From: Promethearchaeota archaeon | GTDB taxonomy: Archaea; Asgardarchaeota; Lokiarchaeia; Sigynarchaeales; SOKP01 | Reading direction: 5' to 3' | Assembly: GCA_016839905.1 (NCBI GenBank) | Contig: JAEOTJ010000151.1 | Span: forward strand, 1 to 15,585 | DNA: 15,585 bases | Part shown: positions 1-7,212 of the stretch, in pieces | Layout: each line of letters starts with the position of its first letter | Position numbering within the stretch: the first letter of the stretch is position 1 | The notes under the pieces: generated by a model | The model's input: the letters and a program-made list of their open reading frames with translations, nothing else | Told to the model about the DNA's origin: nothing | The model's database searches: none | Translations under genes and position numbers: made by a program

Positions 1-176
1 ACTCCAATTGCATAAGAAATAAGGATAAATTCTAAATTAGTTAAATCCCAAGCAAATTTGCTCTTTTTGTGAAGGAAATAAATAAAAATACTTCCAAAAA
101 CGGATAAAATTATTGTAAAAAATATAAATATAAAAGAAATAAGAATAAGAAAATGGAAATAATCAAAAAGATACAT
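1..176 (-). CDS. N-terminal part of an unidentified membrane protein (runs off the left edge)
   Basis: An open frame starts at the ATG on the minus strand at 176 and stays open to base 1, giving 58 residues. It begins MYLFDYFHFLILISFIF and contains one or two strongly hydrophobic stretches (about residues 7-36). A short basic loop (HKKSK) and a second mildly hydrophobic stretch up to the edge follow. This looks like the first membrane helices of a polytopic protein. Only the N-terminus is available, so no family can be named. The upstream 117 bases are very AT-rich and separate it from an isolated IS terminal repeat. The gene lies on the same strand as the sugar genes to its right, but the gap of about 190 bases and the IS repeat argue against a simple operon. 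Confidence 0.55.
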   Translation of the reverse strand, partial: MYLFDYFHFLILISFIFIFFTIILSVFGSIFIYFLHKKSKFAWDLTNLEFILISYAIG

Positions 177-293
177 TTTATTTAAAATTCAATATGAATA
201 TTCTTAGATACAGTTATTTGATAAATTAAATTAAATAATTAAAATAAAATATTCTATTCAATATTTTGTTAAAAAATGATAAAATTATTTTTT

Positions 294-316
294 AAAAATA
301 CTTGGTACTGTAAAAG
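294..316. repeat. Isolated copy of an IS terminal inverted repeat
   Basis: The sequence aaaaatacttggtactgtaa matches, with one mismatch in the core, the two ends of the small IS derivative at 3767-4230. Its orientation is that of that element's right end. It therefore also forms an inverted pair with the copy at 3775-3795. No second end of the same orientation is visible to its left within the window. It may be a scar of an earlier insertion, the end of an element lying mostly outside the window, or one end of a larger unit reaching to 3795. Confidence 0.6.
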
Positions 317-367
317 CCATTATACCAAAAAATTAAAGTTTACAAAAGATAGTGATTAAGAAAAAAA

Positions 368-1222
368 TTATTGTTTAGAAATAATAGATTTTAATTTTGT
401 ATTATTTCCCCAAAAGGCCATTGGGACATAAGTTGGGTAAGGATAATAGCCTAAATTTAACTTAATTGTCTTTTTTCTTCTTTTCATAAGATCTTCTACA
501 AGTTTTCTTATCGATATAGGTTGACCACTGCAGCAATTTATTATTCCTTTCACATCATCCTGTAATGATATTTTTACAATATATTCAGCAACAGTTTCAA
601 CTGGTAAATAATCTCTTAATTGTTCACCTCCAGACATATTAAAAACCTCTTCATTATTATCTAAAGCTTTATTTAATTGCGGAATTATTGATTTTGGGCT
701 CTGTCCTTTGCCATACATGTAAAAAAGTCTAATCCATTTAAAATTAAAATCATATTCCTTATTCAATTCTTCAATAAATTTCCTTAACATATCTTTTCCG
801 AGGCCATAAGCCGTTATTGGTGCAGATGCTAAATCCTCCGATAAGCTTCCGGATTGCATTCCATATTCAAAGCAAGTTCCAATTACATTCACATCTTTTA
901 ATCCATTTACAACCATATTTTTTATGAAATTATAATTTTTAAGAGTGTTTCTTTCGAAATGATATAATTCTTTAAAATTTGGCAATCCCTCCCATGAAAG
1001 ATGAATTAATATATCCGGTTCTTCAAAAAATTTGAAATAATTTTCATTTTCTTCATTCAAATTATGGCACATATATTTAACATCTTCAAACCAACTGAAT
1101 TTTTTCACATTTTCTTCAGGATCAATTGAAGTAGCAATAATCACATGCTCCTTTAATTTCAGTAAATCTTCAATAATATAATTTCCTATAAATCCAGTAG
1201 CTCCAGTCACAAGAATTTTCAT
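368..1222 (-). CDS. NAD(P)-dependent nucleotide-sugar epimerase/dehydratase/reductase (extended SDR family)
   Basis: The 284-residue protein has the extended short-chain dehydrogenase architecture. A Rossmann glycine motif, GATGFIG, at residues 7-13 binds NAD(P). The catalytic pattern is Thr116 in the segment GTCFEYG plus Tyr139 and Lys143 in YGLGK. The GTxFEYG segment and the closely linked RmlC-type epimerase suggest that it reduces a 4-keto-6-deoxy sugar bound to a nucleotide, or acts as a 4-epimerase. The exact sugar cannot be read from sequence. The ATG at 1222 lies 3 bases after the stop of the upstream epimerase gene. It has a good Shine-Dalgarno, AGAGGTG (1229-1235), six bases upstream, so the two genes are translationally linked. 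The protein is a little shorter than typical 300-330-residue SDR epimerases but lacks no core motif. Cytosolic; likely supplies an activated deoxysugar for surface glycans. Confidence 0.85.
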   Translation of the reverse strand: MKILVTGATGFIGNYIIEDLLKLKEHVIIATSIDPEENVKKFSWFEDVKYMCHNLNEENENYFKFFEEPDILIHLSWEGLPNFKELYHFERNTLKNYNFIKNMVVNGLKDVNVIGTCFEYGMQSGSLSEDLASAPITAYGLGKDMLRKFIEELNKEYDFNFKWIRLFYMYGKGQSPKSIIPQLNKALDNNEEVFNMSGGEQLRDYLPVETVAEYIVKISLQDDVKGIINCCSGQPISIRKLVEDLMKRRKKTIKLNLGYYPYPTYVPMAFWGNNTKLKSIISKQ

Positions 1223-1225
1223 TTT

Positions 1226-1777
1226 TTACACCTCTATACTTTTAAAATCATCAGATAATAACTTCTGATTTTTATCTTTCTCTGAAATATCAGTTACAGT
1301 TAAAGGCCATTCGATCTTTACTTGAGGGTCATTATATCTAATTCCTCCTTCATTTTCTGGACTATAAAACTCTGTTGTATAATATATCATCTCAATATTG
1401 TCCTCTAAAGATTGAAAACCATGTGCAAAACCTTCAGGTACATAAAACATTTTCATATTCTCTGCAGATAATACTTCGCCATGATATTTCAAGAATGTGG
1501 GAGAATCTTTTCTTAAATCGATAGCTACATCAAAAATCGAACCATTAATGCATTTAACAATCTTAATTTCTGCTTTAGGGGGATATTGGAAGTGCATTCC
1601 TCTTATTGAACCTTTTAGCGCTGTTGCGGAATGATTAATATTAATAATATCCTTAGAGTGTCCTATCTCTTTGAACTCATTTTTACAGTATACCCTTGCA
1701 AACATCCCTCTGTGATCTTTAAATGGTTCTGGTTCGATTATATAAACATCCTTAATTTTGGTTTTATTAAATTTCAT
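1226..1777 (-). CDS. rfbC: dTDP-4-dehydrorhamnose 3,5-epimerase-like protein (RmlC/RfbC family)
   Basis: The 183-residue cupin matches the RmlC family along its whole length and has the family's usual size. Recognisable blocks are DHRGMFAR (21-28), SIRGMHFQ with the catalytic base His62 (57-64), DVAIDLRKDSPTF (83-95), EGFAHGFQ with His119, and the active-site tyrosine segment IYYTTEFYSPENEGG (Tyr132/133). ISEKDKN contains Asp168, which matches the Asp that partners the catalytic His. The family epimerises C3 and/or C5 of dTDP-4-keto-6-deoxyglucose in deoxysugar synthesis. It is the first gene of a two-gene minus-strand operon with the SDR reductase. Genes for the earlier steps (RmlA thymidylyltransferase, RmlB dehydratase) are absent here. 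Because some relatives epimerise only C3 or use another sugar, rhamnose as the product is not certain. A TATA-like TTTAAAAATC lies at about 1799-1808. Confidence 0.9.
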   Translation of the reverse strand: MKFNKTKIKDVYIIEPEPFKDHRGMFARVYCKNEFKEIGHSKDIININHSATALKGSIRGMHFQYPPKAEIKIVKCINGSIFDVAIDLRKDSPTFLKYHGEVLSAENMKMFYVPEGFAHGFQSLEDNIEMIYYTTEFYSPENEGGIRYNDPQVKIEWPLTVTDISEKDKNQKLLSDDFKSIEV

Positions 1778-2082
1778 ATTATATCATTTTTCTTATGAGA
1801 TTTTTAAATCAATTTCTTGAGTTCATAAGTTAACCTTTTTTTTAAAACTTTTTCTCCTTATCGTTCGAGTATATTTCCGACATATTTTGGTACTTGTCGT
1901 AAGATATCTTTTCCATGTTAAATCTTATCAACACTCATCTTCCATTTCTACTCAATGTGAAATGAGTAAACTGTATAGTCTCCTATCCTATACACTAACT
2001 AATTAATCTTAGTCTAAGGATTCTTATCAAAAAAAAACATTTAAACCAACAAACTTAAATAATTCTATACACTAATTTATAT
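1778..2082. other. Divergent intergenic region between rfbC and the IS1634-like transposase
   Basis: This stretch of 305 bases holds no convincing gene on either strand. It contains TATA-like sequence for rfbC (about 1799-1808, read on the minus strand) and for the transposase (ttaaataattc, about 2055-2065, read on the plus strand). A 13-base direct repeat, ctatacactaa(c/t)t, occurs at 1988-2000 and 2065-2077. These may be subterminal repeats of the IS element. The left boundary of the IS must lie in or near this region, but I could not find a terminal repeat matching the sequence 3' of the transposase. Confidence 0.5.
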
Positions 2083-3735
2083 ATGGTTCATTTAGTAAAA
2101 AAAGTGATAAAAGGTAATACATATCTTTATCTTGAAGAAACTGCCTGGGTCAACGGAAAATCAACGCGTGTTTGGCAGAAATACTTAGGCTCTGAGGCAA
2201 AAATGAAAGAACAGACCGAATTTCAACTAAATCCAGAATTTACGATATTAACTCTCGATTTTGGACTTCCGTGTGCTCTTCTACAAATAGTTAAGAAACT
2301 CGAGCTTATTGAAATAATTAACGATTATACTTCCAAACGAACTCAAGGATTATCGGTCGGACATTACATTGTACTTGCAGCCTTGAATCGCTGCATTAAA
2401 CCGACATCAAAATCTAAAATACGTCGTTGGTTTGAAAAAACGGCTCTTTTCAAGGATTTTCCTCCTATTGAAACTTATTTTAATTCCATGGCATATTCAA
2501 ACCATTTCAAGTACCTAACTCCAGAAATTATCGAGGAAATCGAAATGAAGATCCATAAAAAGCTTATACGTAATTTTGGGGTGAATATGAAGACCCTGTT
2601 TTATGACCCTACTAATTTCTTTACTTATGTCAATCCAAAATCTGATGTGGCACTCCCTAAACACGGACATTCAAAAGAAAATCGTTTTACACTTAACTTA
2701 GTTGGATTATCTCTTTTTTGCACGCAAGATGGAGGTCTACCAGTAATGCATGAGGTGTATCCTGGGAACATTCCAGACGCTCGGCTCTTTCAAGAAGAGA
2801 TAAAACACCTTTTTAAGCGACTCGAACGTATTGGCGTAGATGTCAAGGATTTATGTCTTGTATTTGACAAGGGTAATATCTCTCCAGATGCGTTCAAGGA
2901 AATTAACAATTCAGGAATGCATTTTATTACTTCTATTCGCCCTAGCACGCGAAAAGACCTCTTGGATATAACTGCTGACAAATTTGTTCTTGAGAATCTC
3001 CCTAATGGTAAAGAGGTGGGCGTGCTTGAATTTGAACACGTTATGTATGGGCCGAATCATCGACTTTTTGTAGTATACAATCCAAATCTGAGATCTTGGC
3101 AGGAAACCAATCTCGTGAAAAAACTTGAAAAACGCATATTGGAAGTCAACGATTGGTTTAAGGAGAGACTGAATATTAAGAAATGGAGGACTCCCGAAGC
3201 TGTAGAAAAGAAAATAAGGAGCATCATTAAGACTAAAGCATATTTTAATTGGATCAACTATTCAGTTTCGGGAACGTACGCAAAAGTTAAATATTCCATC
3301 AATATTGATAAAACTGCCATAAACGCACACCTGGACACGCTTGGTAAGAGTTTTCTCCTTTCAAATCACACGAGCATGTCTCCACTGGAAGTCGTGTGGT
3401 TGTACAGGCAGCAATTTACGGTGGAACGAGCTTTTAAATACATTAAAACGCCTACAATGATTTCTGTTAGACCCATGTTTCATCGAACAGACGAAAGCAT
3501 ACGTGGTCATTTATTTACTTGCGTTATAGGGCTTTTACTCTTGACACTTCTGACTCGAAAGGTTCAAAGAGAATTTAAAGAGATAACCCTCCCGAAAATA
3601 GTTGAGAATCTCTCAGAAATTGAATTAGCCGTGACAACATATAAAGGTTCTAAAAAAAGCATTAAAAAATTGGTTGAAATATCAAAAGAAGCAGAAGAAC
3701 TATCTAAATTTTTGGAGCTCGAAGCTTTCATTTAA
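2083..3735 (+). CDS. IS1634-like (IS4 superfamily) DDE transposase, intact
   Basis: The 550-residue protein is full length for an IS1634-family transposase and has an uninterrupted frame. The N-terminus, with WVNGKSTRVWQKYLG (22-36), is the usual small lead-in of this family. The RNase H-like catalytic core is readable: Asp175 in FYDPTNFFTY, then HGHSKENR and YPGNIPDA, Asp262 in LVFDKGNISPDA, and Glu448 in YRQQFTVERAFKYIK, the YREK-type C-terminal signature. All three acidic residues are present, so it could be active. It carries out cut-and-paste transposition. The start ATG at 2083 is preceded by TATA-like DNA about 22 bases upstream and no clear Shine-Dalgarno. Codon use seems slightly richer in G and C than the flanking genes, in keeping with recent arrival. 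The precise ends of the element were not found. Confidence 0.93.
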   Translation: MVHLVKKVIKGNTYLYLEETAWVNGKSTRVWQKYLGSEAKMKEQTEFQLNPEFTILTLDFGLPCALLQIVKKLELIEIINDYTSKRTQGLSVGHYIVLAALNRCIKPTSKSKIRRWFEKTALFKDFPPIETYFNSMAYSNHFKYLTPEIIEEIEMKIHKKLIRNFGVNMKTLFYDPTNFFTYVNPKSDVALPKHGHSKENRFTLNLVGLSLFCTQDGGLPVMHEVYPGNIPDARLFQEEIKHLFKRLERIGVDVKDLCLVFDKGNISPDAFKEINNSGMHFITSIRPSTRKDLLDITADKFVLENLPNGKEVGVLEFEHVMYGPNHRLFVVYNPNLRSWQETNLVKKLEKRILEVNDWFKERLNIKKWRTPEAVEKKIRSIIKTKAYFNWINYSVSGTYAKVKYSINIDKTAINAHLDTLGKSFLLSNHTSMSPLEVVWLYRQQFTVERAFKYIKTPTMISVRPMFHRTDESIRGHLFTCVIGLLLLTLLTRKVQREFKEITLPKIVENLSEIELAVTTYKGSKKSIKKLVEISKEAEELSKFLELEAFI

Positions 3736-3766
3736 ATTATTCTTTCCTGATCCCTAACTTTTTTTT

Positions 3767-4230
3767 CCCTCCTTTACAGTACCGAGTATTTTTTTATATC
3801 ACCTCCCTAATGTTTTTATCTCTTTGGTAATTAAAAAGCGCGTTCCTTAGATAAAATTTAAACCAATTGCTACTTATTTGAACCAGAAACTCTCTTGGAA
3901 GATCTTTGGAGTAGGTTTTTAAAGCCCTAATCCATATCAAAACGCCCTGCCAACAATTCCATTGTAGGGCAGCAATTAAAAAAAATAGAAGCCGCGTGCT
4001 TAAGATTTTCGTGCACGTGAAAATCTGAAATTCATGCTTGTCTCGATATCCCGTCTCAATGTTAAACCTTTTTCCGTACAGTTTATTAGCATAATTTGGA
4101 GTAATTGACCAGCCAGGTGACTTTACCAAGACTTTCATCTCACCATAAACGTTTTGGGGACAAATTTCAACGCGAGCTTTATTTTTTTTTGACTTTTTAG
4201 AAAAATACTCGGTACTGTTTAGGGGGGAGT
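3767..4230 (-). mobile_element. Internally deleted IS element (MITE-like) with terminal inverted repeats
   Basis: Two near-identical terminal inverted repeats bracket about 0.46 kb. The left end is acagtaccgagtattttt (3776-3793); the right end is its exact complement (4201-4218). The similarity extends outward less perfectly through tccctccttt / ctcccccct, so the repeat may be about 28 bases long. The interior carries only the C-terminal part of a transposase on the minus strand, whose stop codon overlaps the left repeat, a common arrangement in IS elements. The right repeat abuts coding sequence directly, with no room for the N-terminal half, so the body has suffered a large internal deletion. 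Target-site duplications were not clear. Such a derivative could move only with a transposase supplied by a full-length relative. Confidence 0.7.
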
Positions 4231-4237
4231 AGTTCAA
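3794..4237 (-). pseudogene. C-terminal fragment of an IS4-type transposase
   Basis: The frame of 147 codons reads through the terminal repeat at its 5' end, which is translated as part of LNSTEYFSK. It then enters genuine transposase sequence: KSPGWSITPNYANKLYGKRF is followed by NIETGYRDKHEFQ, the glutamate-containing C-terminal signature of IS4-superfamily enzymes. A hydrophobic segment with the usual R...F.....LQWN.W pattern comes next. The two N-terminal catalytic aspartates are missing, so the product cannot be an active transposase. The first 20 or so residues are an artefact of the junction between the repeat and the surviving 3' part. The fragment is unrelated in sequence to the intact IS1634-like enzyme next door, so it comes from a different element. 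Confidence 0.7.
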
Positions 4238-4269
4238 TAAGCCTAAGGTTCCAAAGTTTTATAAATTAT

Positions 4270-4336
4270 AATAAAAGCGTGGCTATACTTGAATAAGGTT
4301 TAATTCATCACCCCCATAAATGGGGGCGTTTTCTTG
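4270..4336 (+). mobile_element. Possible IS200/IS605-type right-end hairpin (relic)
   Basis: The segment aaggtttaattcatca leads into a stem-loop: stem ccccca (4311-4316) with tggggg (4321-4326), loop taaa, followed by cgttttcttg. An ATTCAT lead-in, a C-rich/G-rich hairpin and a TTTTCTT tail resemble, from memory, the right ends of archaeal IS605-family (tnpB) elements, where the hairpin is the transposase recognition site and the end of the guide RNA. No tnpA or tnpB is present to the left, so it would be a solo end. It could instead be a chance hairpin in the 3' region of the convergent gene that ends at 4363. Confidence 0.35.
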
Positions 4337-4362
4337 AGTAATTATGATAAAATCGACTAATA

Positions 4363-7212
4363 TTATTCCGGTTTTAATAATTCCATCATATTATTACATG
4401 TTGAACATAATAATGTTTCAGGTTCTTGAAGGTTATAAAAATTCATTATGGGAAGAGGATAAACACAATTGCAGGTTCTACAGGAATATGCAATATTAAA
4501 GGTATTGTTCCTACATTTTCTGCAGCTGAAATGTTCAAATTGATCTCTCGTAATTGATTGAAGTTCGTTGCAATAATTGCAATATACACTGATTTTCGAT
4601 TTTAATAATTTCATCATATTATTACATGTGGAACATAATAATGTTTCAGGTTCTTGAAGGTCATAAAAATTCATAATGGGAAGAGGATAAACACAATTGC
4701 AATAATTACAGGAATATCCAATATTAAAGGAATTGTTCCCACATCTTTTGCAGCTGAAATGTTCAAATTGCTCTCTTTTAATTGATTGAAGTTCGTTACA
4801 AGAAACGCAATAAACCCCGATTTTCGATTTTATGAAAGGAGAAAGTGGTGGTTCTTTTTGAATGTGAAGATCTTCACCCCGCATTGATGCATGTATGGAA
4901 CTATTAGGATGAATTGCACCCATTTTATAGCCTTTTCTTTCTGGAAATGTTCTTGAACTGGAGTGCTTTATACTTTTTATAAACATTGTTGATATAATAG
5001 TGATAAACGCTACAGCAATGCCAATTATTATTATTTCTGGAATGTCTCCTTGATCCTTGGGATTTTTAGGATTTTCAGGGTCTTCAGGATCTTCAGGATC
5101 TTCAGGGTCTTCTGGGTCTTCTGGGTCTTCAGGGTCATAATTTAATTCTGAAACATAACTTCGTTCAAACCATAATGAAGGCATGTAAATAATATCTCCA
5201 ATATCAGGAAAAAAGAGATCAGTAGGTCCTGCTTTTATATTATATTGTAATCTAAGTTTGATATCCGTTGTATTTCCTGAATTTGGCTCCACATCAATAT
5301 AATGCTTATGTAAAGGCTCATTTGGATTTAATCCGTCAACTGCATTTACAAAAGAAGAATCTGCATCAAGAAAATGAGGCTTGCTTACAAAAATAGGAGC
5401 CCATCTGATTGGTGATAAATTAATTAATTCATTATCTTGATCATAATCTGGATTAGGAGTCCACATATCAGAATCAAGCTCATATCTATATAATGTCACA
5501 TTTTCAGAATCAAAACTATGTTGATAGTCTAATATCATTACTCTCTTCATTATATTAATATCAAAAATTTCTAATGTATCACTGGTTTGTATATTTGGAT
5601 GAAATTTATATCCCTCGGTACCTCTAATGCTCTCCGGTTGAGGCCATTCATCTATATACTGATTTCCATTTAGAGCCGATATTTGGCACGTTTCAGCATC
5701 GTTATTTTTACCCGTTTTTTTGACAATGCTATTTAATTTCCTTTTATTTACTCCTCCTTCTGCTTCTGATAATCCACTTGTATATGCTTCATTATAACTA
5801 TTAGCAGTATTAAAGAAATTAACATGTGCTTTAGCTCTTTCTGATTCTATTTTTGACATGCTGATAATCCCATCAAAAGCGGTAAAAAGCCATTCCTCAA
5901 TAGTTCGTTCACTAACAAAGCCAGCTTTATCTTGTTCAAAAGCCCATAGTGCGATATTATAAAGCCAGCCCCAACCAAGGTCACCAATCTGCTTATTGAT
6001 GATAGGTTTATTAAGAGGAAAAGTCTCTATAAGACTTCGTTTAATCCATGGTGCAATTTGGTCAACTATAACATCTGTTGTGATGCCTGTCATTGCCGCC
6101 GCCGTAAATTCTGAAGAAAATTCACTTTCAATTAGACTTCTACTGGTAGCTTTATTCCCACTAATTAAATCGCTAAGTATAAACCAATGCTCGGTAGTAG
6201 CCCCTCCTGTATCTGGATTATAAGTAAGGGAATATTGTCTTGTTTCATCCCATAAAGCGTCACAGAGTTGAGAAACTGCATTATCTTTATTATGATTATT
6301 AACATATGCATCGTCAAAGGTAGTCGTATTCAAATCATCTGGACGAGAATATTCATATAATGCACTCCATTTCGGATCTTTTTCACCATCAATATCGACA
6401 TCTCCAACATAATCTTCACCTGGAATTATTACCTCATCGAGGACAACATATCCTTCATGTGGATCAACCCATTCAGTTACTAGTAAATATGTCACTTGTA
6501 TCATTGGCATTCGATCTCGCATCCATTCACTATTGAATACATACTCAGGCTCAGGCCAATAATTTACTTCTACCCCATCATTCTCTAGATCTGCCTTAGC
6601 CGTTGCCAATTCAATCTCTGTTTCAACGAGGACTTCCTCCCTCATTTGGGACATAATTTCAGGAAACATCATTTGTATTAATCCTATATCATCCCCATAA
6701 GTTCTTAAGTTGCTTAAGTAACCTGGATTTATATTTTTAATAATAGTACTTGTAATGTCTAAATTATTATAAGATTCATCTTGAAGATATTCAAATCTAT
6801 CATACGTTTCATAATTCACTTCGGTATCATCTCCATTGTAATTAATATTTTCTCTATGATTATGATCTCGAAATACAAATGGACCAATTTCTTCAAATTG
6901 CGGTTTATCTCCAGTTAAATAATCTTCAGAATTAATTAAATTCCACAAGTAAAAACTATAATTCTGAGATACTACGGGTTTGTTGAAATAATCTATATCA
7001 CTATTTTTTAGCGCATTGACAGAATGATTCATTCTACTTATTTCTTGACCATTTCTTTTACTCATTAGATCATTATCCATCAATATTCCAACTAAAATAA
7101 AGCTTAGTCCCATCACTACAATAGAGAGTAATGATATGGTTTTTAATGTCCTCCTAGGTTTTGTAAAAATATTAGGGATTTTTATTGCCCTGTATTTTGA
7201 ATTTTTTCTCAT
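4363..7212 (-). CDS. CD36 / class B scavenger receptor-like membrane protein with duplicated cytosolic zinc ribbons (paralogue A)
   Basis: The 949-residue protein has a basic N-tail, a first membrane helix (about 24-46), a large ectodomain, a second helix (about 724-746) and a cytosolic tail, the two-helix hairpin topology of CD36. CD36 family hallmarks are direct: FYLWNLINSEDYLTGDKP and FEEIGPFVFRD (about 85-115), ISALNGNQY (about 511-519), and KPHFLDADSSF, DGLNPNE, HYIDVEP, LRLQYN and MPSLWFE (about 607-685). Human CD36 has PHFLYASPDV, IDGLNPNEEEH, YLDIEP, RLQVN and VPILW in the same order. CD36 proteins bind lipids and lipoproteins and pass lipid through a tunnel in the ectodomain. A central region is enlarged relative to CD36. 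An acidic PED-repeat stalk (about 692-715) precedes helix 2. The tail holds two copies of a four-CxxC zinc module (about 797-866 and 873-942). Cys317 and Cys509 are shared with the paralogue. The start matches the paralogue's MRKNSKYRAIK. The ligand is unknown. Confidence 0.88.
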   Translation of the reverse strand: MRKNSKYRAIKIPNIFTKPRRTLKTISLLSIVVMGLSFILVGILMDNDLMSKRNGQEISRMNHSVNALKNSDIDYFNKPVVSQNYSFYLWNLINSEDYLTGDKPQFEEIGPFVFRDHNHRENINYNGDDTEVNYETYDRFEYLQDESYNNLDITSTIIKNINPGYLSNLRTYGDDIGLIQMMFPEIMSQMREEVLVETEIELATAKADLENDGVEVNYWPEPEYVFNSEWMRDRMPMIQVTYLLVTEWVDPHEGYVVLDEVIIPGEDYVGDVDIDGEKDPKWSALYEYSRPDDLNTTTFDDAYVNNHNKDNAVSQLCDALWDETRQYSLTYNPDTGGATTEHWFILSDLISGNKATSRSLIESEFSSEFTAAAMTGITTDVIVDQIAPWIKRSLIETFPLNKPIINKQIGDLGWGWLYNIALWAFEQDKAGFVSERTIEEWLFTAFDGIISMSKIESERAKAHVNFFNTANSYNEAYTSGLSEAEGGVNKRKLNSIVKKTGKNNDAETCQISALNGNQYIDEWPQPESIRGTEGYKFHPNIQTSDTLEIFDINIMKRVMILDYQHSFDSENVTLYRYELDSDMWTPNPDYDQDNELINLSPIRWAPIFVSKPHFLDADSSFVNAVDGLNPNEPLHKHYIDVEPNSGNTTDIKLRLQYNIKAGPTDLFFPDIGDIIYMPSLWFERSYVSELNYDPEDPEDPEDPEDPEDPEDPENPKNPKDQGDIPEIIIIGIAVAFITIISTMFIKSIKHSSSRTFPERKGYKMGAIHPNSSIHASMRGEDLHIQKEPPLSPFIKSKIGVYCVSCNELQSIKREQFEHFSCKRCGNNSFNIGYSCNYCNCVYPLPIMNFYDLQEPETLLCSTCNNMMKLLKSKISVYCNYCNELQSITRDQFEHFSCRKCRNNTFNIAYSCRTCNCVYPLPIMNFYNLQEPETLLCSTCNNMMELLKPE
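4375..4830 (-). repeat. Tandem duplication of the zinc-module coding sequence (period 228 bp)
   Basis: Two head-to-tail copies, about 4375-4602 and 4603-4830, are offset by exactly 228 bases. For example ttattacatg recurs at 4391 and 4619, and gattttcg at 4591 and 4819. By eye roughly nine in ten bases are identical, so the duplication is recent or kept alike by gene conversion. Each unit encodes 76 residues with four CxxC pairs. The two copies resemble each other more than either resembles the single module in the neighbouring proteins. Confidence 0.9.
5068..5142 (-). repeat. 9-bp tandem repeat encoding a Pro-Glu-Asp stalk
   Basis: Units of tcttcaggg / tcttctggg / tcttcagga recur about eight times, in frame, and encode (Pro-Glu-Asp)n just outside the second membrane helix of paralogue A. 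The units differ at third positions. The region is a likely hotspot for slippage and length variation, and would form an extended acidic spacer at the membrane surface. Confidence 0.9.

Noticed and set aside
1860..2060. Left terminal repeat of the IS1634-like element
   Set aside because: I compared this region with the complement of 3736-3800 and found no convincing inverted match, so no boundary is called.
2790..3257. Two minus-strand open frames inside the transposase gene
   Set aside because: They are shadow frames opposite the conserved catalytic core of the transposase.
4311..4326. Intrinsic terminator for the CD36-like gene ending at 4363
   Set aside because: Read on the minus strand the hairpin is not followed by a T-run, and archaea generally do not rely on hairpin terminators. 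The tail of T residues is on the plus-strand side.
4363..4836. RING-finger (ubiquitin ligase) reading of the cysteine-rich tail
   Set aside because: There is no His in the ligand series, and the 10-residue gap between the second and third CxxC pairs does not fit RING cross-brace spacing. Paired zinc ribbons fit better.
5068..5142. CRISPR-like repeat array
   Set aside because: The 9-base units are contiguous with no spacers and are in frame, encoding Pro-Glu-Asp.
5996..6223. Plus-strand open frame inside paralogue A
   Set aside because: It is antisense to a well-supported gene, has no recognisable domain and is not preserved opposite paralogue B.
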